Positions 52,914 to 60,094 of a stretch of 64,000 bases of DNA are shown here, in pieces. The stretch comes from JANNMJ01 sp031397815. GTDB taxonomy: Bacteria > Bacteroidota > Bacteroidia > Cytophagales > Hymenobacteraceae. Each line of letters opens with the position of its first letter. The stretch's first letter is position 1. Made by a program: the position numbers and the translations under genes. The notes beneath the pieces are model-generated. The model saw only the letters and a program-made list of their open reading frames with translations. It searched no databases and was not told where the DNA came from. The stretch covers positions 20,319 to 84,318 of the forward strand of contig JANNMJ010000062.1 of assembly GCA_031397815.1 (NCBI GenBank). Direction: 5' to 3'.

Positions 52914-54445
52914 TATTCCCACTCAATCGTAGCAGGTGGCTTCGACGAAATATCGTACACCACCCGGTTTACGCCTTTCACCTGATTGATGATAGCGTTC
53001 GAAACATCCGCCAGAAAGGCGTACGGCAGGTGCGCCCAGTCGGCGGTCATCCCGTCCACGCTCGTCACGGCGCGTAGAGCAACCACCCGCTCGTACGTCC
53101 GCTCGTCGCCCATCACGCCTACAGTCTGCACGGGCAATAACATCACGCCCGCCTGCCATACCTGCTCGTACAAGCCGTGTCGGCGGAGCTGATCGATGAA
53201 GATGTGATCCGCTTTTTGCAGAATCTCGACCTTCTCAGGCGTCACTTCGCCCAAAATCCGAATCCCGAGGCCGGGGCCGGGGAACGGATGACGGTTCAGG
53301 ATGAGCGGCGGTAAGCCCAGCTCGGCGCCCACCCGGCGCACCTCGTCTTTGAAGAGCGCCCGCAGCGGCTCCACAATCTTCAAGTGCATCCGTTCGGGCA
53401 GCCCGCCCACATTGTGGTGGCTTTTAATCGTCACCGAAGGCCCATTCACCGATACCGACTCAATCACATCCGGGTAAATAGTCCCCTGCGCGAGCCATTT
53501 GGCGTCCGTCCCCACCTTATGCGCTTCCCGGTCGAATGCCTCGATGAACGTCCGGCCAATCGCCTTTCGCTTCGCCTCCGGGTCGGTCAGCCCCGCCAAC
53601 GCCCCGTAAAACTCGGCCCGCGCATCGACCCCAATCACGTTCAACCCCAAGTCCTGATACGAGTGCAGCACCCCCGCGAACTCCTCGTGCCGCAGCAACC
53701 CGTTATCGACGAAGATGCACCGCAGTTGCGCCCCGATGGCACGGTGCAAGAGCAGCGCCGCCACGCTCGAATCGACGCCCCCGCTCAGCCCGAGCAGCAC
53801 CGTATCGGCGCCGATCTTTTCGCGCAGGTCAGCCACGGTCTGAGTCACGAAGTGGGCGGGCGTCCAGTCGGGGGCGCAGCCGCAAATGCCGTACACGAAG
53901 TTCGCGAGCAGCGTTTTGCCGTCTTCGGAATGCGTTACTTCCGGGTGAAACTGAATCCCCCACGTCATCTGCTCGCCCATCCGGAACGCCGCCACGGCCA
54001 CCGATTCCGTCGAGGCGATAACGGTAAAGCCCGTCGGCGCCTGCGTAATCGTATCGCCGTGCGACATCCACACCACTGACCCCGGCATAATCCCCGCCAG
54101 CAGCGGGTCCTCACTCTGAAGCGATTCGAGCCGTGCCCGCCCGTATTCGCGGGTCAGCGCAGGCGCCACCTCGCCGCCGTTCTGAAACGCCAGCAGCTGC
54201 GCGCCATAACACACGCCCAGCACCGGCACTCGCCCGAGCAGCGCGCTCAAATCGGGCATCGGCGCATCCGCTTGCCGCACCGAGCACGGCGAGCCACTAA
54301 GAATAACTCCCTTCACATGCGGCCCCAGAGCCGGTATCTTGTCGAAGGGATGAATTTCGCAATACACATTCAGCTCGCGGATGCGCCGCGCAATGAGCTG
54401 GGTATACTGCGAACCGAAATCAAGGATAAGAAGCTGGTCGGCCAT
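52913..54445 (-). CDS. guaA: GMP synthase (glutamine-hydrolysing)
   Basis: 510 residues from the ATG at 54445 (MADQLLILDFGSQYTQLI); the frame is open to 54604 but the extra residues run into the promoter box. Class I amidotransferase with catalytic cysteine in GVCYGAQLLAF and FHPEVTHSE; N-type pyrophosphatase loop GLSGGVDSSVAALLLH; C-terminal dimerisation domain with HPFPGPGLGIRILGE and the terminal EWE. It converts XMP, ATP and glutamine to GMP. It is the first gene of a two-gene unit with the LppC-like gene, joined through TAATG. Confidence 0.97.
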   Translation of the reverse strand: MADQLLILDFGSQYTQLIARRIRELNVYCEIHPFDKIPALGPHVKGVILSGSPCSVRQADAPMPDLSALLGRVPVLGVCYGAQLLAFQNGGEVAPALTREYGRARLESLQSEDPLLAGIMPGSVVWMSHGDTITQAPTGFTVIASTESVAVAAFRMGEQMTWGIQFHPEVTHSEDGKTLLANFVYGICGCAPDWTPAHFVTQTVADLREKIGADTVLLGLSGGVDSSVAALLLHRAIGAQLRCIFVDNGLLRHEEFAGVLHSYQDLGLNVIGVDARAEFYGALAGLTDPEAKRKAIGRTFIEAFDREAHKVGTDAKWLAQGTIYPDVIESVSVNGPSVTIKSHHNVGGLPERMHLKIVEPLRALFKDEVRRVGAELGLPPLILNRHPFPGPGLGIRILGEVTPEKVEILQKADHIFIDQLRRHGLYEQVWQAGVMLLPVQTVGVMGDERTYERVVALRAVTSVDGMTADWAHLPYAFLADVSNAIINQVKGVNRVVYDISSKPPATIEWE

Positions 54446-54453
54446 GGTGGCCA

Positions 54454-54461
54454 CAAAGGTA
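54454..54461 (-). promoter_or_regulatory. -7 box TACCTTTG before guaA
   Basis: Reads TACCTTTG on the minus strand, a perfect TAnnTTTG, ending 8 bases before the guaA ATG at 54445. Confidence 0.62.
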
Positions 54462-54607
54462 GCCCGGCACTTTTTGGCGAAGTAAGGAAGATTGAATTTC
54501 GATTGGAGACGTGTTGTGCGGTTGAGGGCGGCTGTTGCGGCCGGTTTTTCGCCGAGATTCTCCGCTGACACGCTCATCAAGTACTTTTCCAGCAGCCCCC
54601 GCACCAG

Positions 54608-54736
54608 ATTTTGTCATTGCGAGCGGAGCGAAGCAATCCTCGTTTCAGCAGCGCGGCGGTTGAGCCAACGCGGCGGAGCAATCGCAACAAGCAAACGAGG
54701 ATTGCTTCGTCGCAAAGCCTCCTTGCAATGACAAAA
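54608..54736. repeat. modular inverted repeat R1, copy 4
   Basis: Begins ATTTTGTCATTGCGAGCGG and ends CTTGCAATGACAAAA. Left arm short module, right arm long module, as in copy 1. Between the divergent guaA and exonuclease/GIY-YIG genes. The rest of 54462-54923 holds no recognised feature. Confidence 0.9.
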
Positions 54737-54923
54737 GGGTAGCGTATTGCGTAATCGTACGCCCCCACCGCATAGCACCATCCCAGTGGCACGCTATCTC
54801 ACCCCAAATACTCCCCCTTCCCCCCTCTCCGCACGGAACACGCGCCCCGCCGAGCGTGTTTTCCCTTGATTTCCGTTGGTTCCCGGGCCGTCGGTTCGTA
54901 GCTTCGCTCTTCTTCCCCGCTTC

Positions 54924-56327
54924 GTGTACGCTATCGTCGATATTGAAACTACGGGCGGCCAGCCCGCGCAGGACCGCATCACCGAAATCGCTGTTTTCTT
55001 GCACGATGGCGAGAAAATCGTCGATTCTTATTCGACCCTCCTCAACCCCGAGCGGCTCATCCCGAGCTACATCGAGCGCCTCACGGGCATCTCCAACGAG
55101 ATGGTGCGCGATGCCCCGAAATTCCACGAGGTAGCGCGGAAGATTGTGGAATTTACCGACGGCTGCGTGTTCGTCGCGCACAACGTCCGGTTCGATTATT
55201 CTTTCCTCAAAAAAGAATTCGCCGACCTCGGCTACACTTATTCGCGCAAGACGCTCTGCACCGTGCGCCTCAGCCGGTCGCTGCTGCCGGGCCTGCCGTC
55301 GTACTCGCTCGGCAAGCTGTGTAACTCCATCGAGATTCCGCTCGAAAACCGGCACCGCGCCTTTGGCGATGCCGAAGCCACCGCCCACCTCTTCACCCGG
55401 CTGATGGACGTGAACCGCACGGCCGTCGAAACGGGCGTCGCCGACAAGCCCGACGCTCCCGTGAAGGCCGCGATGAAGCAAAGCCTCCTCCCCCCGAACC
55501 TCCCGCCCGAGCGCGTGGCCGTTTTGCCGGATGCGGCGGGCGTTTATTTCTTCTGGGATGCCACCGGACGGCTCCTTTACGTCGGTAAAAGCATCAATAT
55601 CCGCAAGCGAATCGCACAGCACTTCGCCGTGGAGTTCAAAAGCCGCAAATCAGCGGAGTTCAAGAACTCTATTACGGATATTACGTGGGAATTAACCGGC
55701 TCCGAGCTGGTTGCGCTGCTGTACGAGTCGCATTTAATCAAGCTCCACAAGCCACCGTTTAATCGGGCGCAGCGCCGCAGCGTCTTCGCAACGGGTATTT
55801 TTCTGGAAGAGAACGACGCCGGGTATCTCACCTTTCGTTACGGCAAAGCCGACGTGCCCGGGCGGCAACCAATCATCGCCCTCAACAACGGCCCGCGCGC
55901 TAAAGGCTTCCTCTTCCATAAAGTATCGAAGTACCAGCTCTGCCAAAAGCTCTGCGACCTCTACCGCACCGCCCCCGGAATGTCTTGTTTCGATTATCAG
56001 GTCCGCCAATGCGCCGGGGCGTGCGTTGGCGTGGAGCCGAAGGAAGTGTATAACCAGCGCGTGCTGGAAGCGGTAGCCTCCTTCACGTTTGAGCACGACA
56101 GTTTCGTCGTCATCGGCCGGGGCCGCCAAAGCGGCGAGCACACCATCGTAGTCGTAGAGAACGGCCGCTACCGTGGCTTCGGCTACGCCGACGCCGATTG
56201 CGTAACCGCCACCACTCTCGCCGACTTCAAGGCCCTCATCACCCCCTACGTCGATAATAAAGACACCAATCAGATCATTCGCGGCTACCTCCGCACCAAG
56301 CACCCGGACCGAGTTATCATCTATTGA
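54924..56327 (+). CDS. DnaQ-like exonuclease fused to GIY-YIG nuclease (UvrC/Cho-like)
   Basis: 467 residues with a GTG start at 54924 (YAIVDIETTGG). N-terminal DEDD exonuclease: motif I DIETTGG, motif II HNVRFDYSFLKKEF, motif III HRAFGDAEAT. GIY-YIG domain at about 208-290 (GVYFFWDATGRLLYVGKSIN, with RKRIAQHF and an ELVALLYESHLIK helix). The C-terminal part has a UvrC-like cysteine pair (CFDYQVRQCAGACVG). A known fusion type resembling Cho/UvrC plus proofreading exonuclease; it probably acts in DNA repair. No UvrABD neighbours. The exact 5' start is supported only by the domain edge. Confidence 0.9.
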   Translation: MYAIVDIETTGGQPAQDRITEIAVFLHDGEKIVDSYSTLLNPERLIPSYIERLTGISNEMVRDAPKFHEVARKIVEFTDGCVFVAHNVRFDYSFLKKEFADLGYTYSRKTLCTVRLSRSLLPGLPSYSLGKLCNSIEIPLENRHRAFGDAEATAHLFTRLMDVNRTAVETGVADKPDAPVKAAMKQSLLPPNLPPERVAVLPDAAGVYFFWDATGRLLYVGKSINIRKRIAQHFAVEFKSRKSAEFKNSITDITWELTGSELVALLYESHLIKLHKPPFNRAQRRSVFATGIFLEENDAGYLTFRYGKADVPGRQPIIALNNGPRAKGFLFHKVSKYQLCQKLCDLYRTAPGMSCFDYQVRQCAGACVGVEPKEVYNQRVLEAVASFTFEHDSFVVIGRGRQSGEHTIVVVENGRYRGFGYADADCVTATTLADFKALITPYVDNKDTNQIIRGYLRTKHPDRVIIY

Positions 56328-56426
56328 GGCGCTCCCCGGCACGTATCAAGGCTTACTTTATATAACCTTCTGCCGCCACAGCCGCTATAAGGCCCGCGCC
56401 CTCACCTGAGAACGAGGACTTTTTAC

Positions 56427-57029
56427 ATGACTGTGTTCACCAAACTGGTCGCGCTCGCGGCCTTTCTTACCCTGCCGCTGCTGAGCGCCGCGCAAGGCAT
56501 CGCCACCGATGTAGCGCCTTCCGAGCAGCGCCCCGAGACCAAGCCACAGGGCGTAAAGCTCTCGCTGGGAGCTGCGGGCTCTTTGGCGTTCTCCGGTTTC
56601 AACGCGGCCATCAGCGTAGAGGCGCAGCGGGGGCGCCATGCGCTTTATGCGGGGCCGAAACTGTCGTTGGTCGATTCTTATCTGCCTTCGCAGGGGCCTT
56701 TTGGGGGAATCGGCGGCTATAAATTCTATTTTCTGCCCGATTATAACTGCACGGGGCGCTTCGGCTTCTTCGCGAACCTCGATTATCAGCTCCAACGGTA
56801 CCGCTCGTTTCAGCGCGACGGCGCCCGGTCGGGGAAGTACAACGTGTTGCACGAGCTGATGCTCGGTTATGGGCTGGAATACCGCATCACGAACCGGTTG
56901 CGGGTGAATAACGTGTTCGGCTTCGGCCGTTATTGGGAGCTGTACAACAACGCAACCTCGGGCAAGCAGTATCAGCAGACCGGTTACAACCGCCTCGTGC
57001 GGGTGCAGCTCCTCTACACGATAAATTAG
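56427..57029 (+). CDS. small outer-membrane-barrel-like exported protein
   Basis: 200 residues: signal peptide (KLVALAAFLTLPLLSAAQG), then alternating hydrophobic/polar strands ending RVQLLYTIN, with aromatic residues typical of an OM beta-barrel (YKFYFLPDYN, FGFFANLDYQLQRY, RVNNVFGFGRYWEL). No specific family recognised. It precedes the lipoprotein gene at 57075 by 45 bp on the same strand. Confidence 0.75.
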   Translation: MTVFTKLVALAAFLTLPLLSAAQGIATDVAPSEQRPETKPQGVKLSLGAAGSLAFSGFNAAISVEAQRGRHALYAGPKLSLVDSYLPSQGPFGGIGGYKFYFLPDYNCTGRFGFFANLDYQLQRYRSFQRDGARSGKYNVLHELMLGYGLEYRITNRLRVNNVFGFGRYWELYNNATSGKQYQQTGYNRLVRVQLLYTIN

Positions 57030-57074
57030 GCGGTGCGCTTAATCCATGCGGCTCATCAAGCCCCCTGTTCTATT

Positions 57075-57965
57075 ATGATGACACGGAATATCCTACGCGC
57101 GGCCTGCGGTCTGATGCTCGGCGTCGCGGCCTGCACGCCCGTTGACGAGCGGCCGGTGCAGAACCTCAACGGCGGCAAGGTGCGGGTGATGGGGCACGCG
57201 GGTTCGGGGTTCGAATCGGCCATCAACCCGTACCCGTCGAACACCCTAACGTCTATCCGGCGCACCATCGAAGGCTACAACGCCGACGGTACCGAGCTGG
57301 ACGTGCAGCTCACGCAGGATTCGATGCTCGTGCTGTATCACGACGGCACTCTTGAGTCGATGACGGAGTGTGAAGGATATCCCTACGAGAGCCTCGGCAC
57401 CACCATTACCAATTGCCGCTACCGCACCGACTTCAACTCGCACATCCTGCAAGACGAGCACCTCATCACCCTCGACGACATCCTCGGGCGGTACCAAAAC
57501 ACGCCGTTTCAGCCGCATTTCGACTTCGATCTGAAAGTCCCCGAAGTGCCGAACCTGAACTACCCGCGCTTCCGGGCGCAAATGGCCCGTCGGCTGGCCG
57601 CCACGGTGGCCCGCTACGGCGGCGAAGCGCTGTTGCCGCACATCAACTTCGGCGCCGGGGATGTGGACCTACTATTGGCGGTGCGCCGCGAGATTCCAAA
57701 CGCCAGCCTCCACCTCGATTCCAATGATTTTGAGGATGCGTTGCCGAAAATCATCCAAAACAACTTCGCCGGACTGATTACCTCGAACGAAAGCGTGACG
57801 GCCGAGCAAGTAAAACGCGCCCACGCTGCCGGTCGCGAAGTGACGCTCTTCAGCGTCCTGCGCCGCCCGGAGATGATTGAGGCCGTGGATAAAGACCCGG
57901 ACGCGATTGAGGCCGATAATATCCTGCTGCTCCAGCAAATTCTGGCGGCGCGGTACGGCAATTAG
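57075..57965 (+). CDS. glycerophosphodiester phosphodiesterase-like lipoprotein
   Basis: 296 residues; ATG at 57075 (a second ATG follows directly). Lipoprotein signal with Cys in GVAACTP. GDPD motifs: MGHAGSGFES (catalytic His region), NTLTSIRRTIEGYNADGTELDVQLTQDS split over about 59-87 with the paired Glu-Asp, and VLYHDGTLE with the second His. These residues suit a metal-dependent TIM-barrel enzyme hydrolysing glycerophosphodiesters. It converges on the carboxylesterase gene with a 3-bp gap. Confidence 0.88.
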   Translation: MMTRNILRAACGLMLGVAACTPVDERPVQNLNGGKVRVMGHAGSGFESAINPYPSNTLTSIRRTIEGYNADGTELDVQLTQDSMLVLYHDGTLESMTECEGYPYESLGTTITNCRYRTDFNSHILQDEHLITLDDILGRYQNTPFQPHFDFDLKVPEVPNLNYPRFRAQMARRLAATVARYGGEALLPHINFGAGDVDLLLAVRREIPNASLHLDSNDFEDALPKIIQNNFAGLITSNESVTAEQVKRAHAAGREVTLFSVLRRPEMIEAVDKDPDAIEADNILLLQQILAARYGN

Positions 57966-57968
57966 CCG

Positions 57969-59627
57969 TTACGGCTGCTGGAGCTGGTCGAGGAGAAGGT
58001 AACGGTCGCGGTGGGCTTCGGTTTCATAACCGGTCTTCACGTTGAGGCGCATAATCTGGGCCTTTTCGTTGGGTTGCATTTGCGGCCAGTGCCGCAGCTC
58101 TTCATCGGGCTGCGCGTTGGGGTTGCCGGTGAGGATGAAGCGCTCAAAATACCGCTGCATCGTAGCGGAAACTTGCTTATCCTCGTCAGTCCAAGCGAAG
58201 ACTTTGTTGGTGTCGAGGTTGCCGAGGGCGTATTCGATCTCTGCCGAATGCACCGCGCCGGGTGGCGGTGCGGGAGTGCTGCTCGTGGCGCCCACTATTT
58301 GCGGGCGCGGCCGGGTGAAGAGGTACCGATACACGGGCTGGCCGCTGGTGCGGGCGTGTAAGTCGGCCCATTTCCAAGTGGAATAGACGATGAAGCGATC
58401 ACCGGCGAGGTCGTCGGCTGATTGGGCGGCGGCTTCGGGGGTGTTCGTGGGGTAGAGGGCGAGGATGGCGTCGGCGTGGGGGCCGTAGAGCTTCTGCACG
58501 GTGGCGCGCACGTTGTCGGGGGTCGGTGGGAGAGTGCTGAGTAGGAATGAGGCGTTCATTTCCAATGAGTTCCAGCCGACCAGCAGCGGCACCCGCGCCT
58601 GTTGGCCCGCCGTAAAGGCGGCGAGGGGCGTTTGGGGGAAGAAGTAGCCATCGATCACGGGGGCGAAGCGCGGCATTCCGGCCTTACCGGCCGAATCGAG
58701 GAGCTGTTGCGCGGGTAGCGCGCGCAGTGCGGCCAGCGTCGGGGTGCCGAGCTTGGTGGCGAAGGCGACGCCGCGCGTTTCGGCGTCGGCCATCGGGATG
58801 GGGCCGAAAGAGGAGCCGATCAGCGCACCGCTCTCGCCGATTGCGCGGATGAAAAGCCCTTTCGAGAGCGGTGACGCCATCTGCGCGCTCACCGAGATGG
58901 ACCCCGCCGACTCGCCGCCAATCGTCACCCGCTGTGGGTCGCCGCCGAACGCGGCGATGTTCTGCTGCACCCAGCGTAGGGCGGCGTTCTGGTCGAGGAA
59001 GCCGTAGTTGCCGGTGGTCTGGTGCTTCGTTTCGGCCTTGAGCGCCGGGTGCGCCAGAAAGCCGAACACCCCCAGCCGGTAGTTCACCGTGACGGTCACG
59101 ATGCCGCGCCGCGCCATGGATTCGCCGTCGTAGCGCAGCTCGGAGCCGTCGCCCGCCTGAAAGCCGCCGCCGTGGAAGTACACGAGCACCGGCTTGAGCG
59201 CGGCGCGGTCGGCGGTGCGCGGGACGGGCGCCCAGACGTTCAGATACAAGCAGTCTTCGCTGATGGCGCCCGACCGGAAGTTCATGTCCTTATACAACGG
59301 CAATTGCATGGCGCGCGGGCCAAACGTGGTGGCCGGGCGCACGCCTTTCCAGCGGGGTACAGGCTGCGGCTCGCGCCAGCGTAACGTGCCCACGGGCGGC
59401 GCGGCAAACGGCACGCCCTTGAAGATTTGAATGGCGTTGTCGGCGGTAAGCATCCCCTCAAGCCGTCCGCTCTTGACCTTCACGCGGGGCATTGGCGGCG
59501 AATCGGCGGGCCGGGAAGCGGCGGCGGCGTTCAGCGAAACGGCCATGAGCATCAGCAGGAAAGGCACAGCCCGAAGCACGGGGAACGAGGCAGAACGCGG
59601 CAGGAGAAGCATCAACAAGGAAGGCAT
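57969..59627 (-). CDS. exported type B carboxylesterase
   Basis: 552 residues. Signal peptide (VPFLLMLMAVSLNAAAA after a basic lead), then a full type B carboxylesterase: FKGVPFAAPPVGTLRW, SEDCLYLNVWAP, oxyanion hole in YFHGGGFQAG, nucleophile in IGGESAGSISVS and the catalytic His in VHSAEIEYALGNL. It hydrolyses carboxyl esters; substrate unknown. Start ATG at 59627 sits 4 bp after a -7 box. Confidence 0.93.
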   Translation of the reverse strand: MPSLLMLLLPRSASFPVLRAVPFLLMLMAVSLNAAAASRPADSPPMPRVKVKSGRLEGMLTADNAIQIFKGVPFAAPPVGTLRWREPQPVPRWKGVRPATTFGPRAMQLPLYKDMNFRSGAISEDCLYLNVWAPVPRTADRAALKPVLVYFHGGGFQAGDGSELRYDGESMARRGIVTVTVNYRLGVFGFLAHPALKAETKHQTTGNYGFLDQNAALRWVQQNIAAFGGDPQRVTIGGESAGSISVSAQMASPLSKGLFIRAIGESGALIGSSFGPIPMADAETRGVAFATKLGTPTLAALRALPAQQLLDSAGKAGMPRFAPVIDGYFFPQTPLAAFTAGQQARVPLLVGWNSLEMNASFLLSTLPPTPDNVRATVQKLYGPHADAILALYPTNTPEAAAQSADDLAGDRFIVYSTWKWADLHARTSGQPVYRYLFTRPRPQIVGATSSTPAPPPGAVHSAEIEYALGNLDTNKVFAWTDEDKQVSATMQRYFERFILTGNPNAQPDEELRHWPQMQPNEKAQIMRLNVKTGYETEAHRDRYLLLDQLQQP

Positions 59628-59631
59628 GCGG

Positions 59632-59639
59632 CAAAGATG
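59632..59639 (-). promoter_or_regulatory. -7 box CATCTTTG before the carboxylesterase gene
   Basis: Reads CATCTTTG on the minus strand, the same 8-mer as before the LuxR-type regulator, ending 4 bases before the ATG at 59627. Confidence 0.5.
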
Positions 59640-59761
59640 GGGGCGTGATGAGGCAGCGAATCGACAGTAAATAGCGTCTGGTTATTTAGAAACCAATGCT
59701 GAAGCTGCTGAAGCGCTCCCACGCCCACGTTAGTACTCGTTCAGAAATAACCACCTACATG

Positions 59762-59889
59762 ATTTGTCATTGCGAGGAGGCTTTGCGACGAAGCAATCTT
59801 CACTTGCTTAGCGCGATTGCTCCACCGCGTTGGCTCAACCGACGAGCCGAGCAAACGAGGATTGCTTCGCTCCGCTCGCAATGACAAAT
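59762..59889. repeat. modular inverted repeat R1, copy 5
   Basis: Begins TTTGTCATTGCGAGGAGGC and ends CGCTCGCAATGACAAA. Here the module order is reversed relative to copies 1 and 4: long module left, short module right. Between the divergent carboxylesterase and OmpA genes. 59890-60094 shows no other feature. Confidence 0.9.
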
Positions 59890-60094
59890 TACTTTACTAT
59901 TCGTTCTGACTGAGTGCATAGCACTCGCTTTCGGCGTTCCGACGATGAATGTTGCGCGCTAGTCGATTCCGCTGCCCGGCGCGGCTACCCCACACGCTAC
60001 CTTGCCGGTTATCTGGTGCATTACCCCTGCTGCGGCCGGTTTTAGGCGGCTTTCTGTTCTTTTCGCATACGTTTTCTTCTCTGAAATCCCTCTT

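Noticed and set aside
57204..57216. tRNA T-loop-like GGTTCGAATC
   Set aside because: Lies inside the GDPD-like gene with no cloverleaf around it; no tRNA found in the window.
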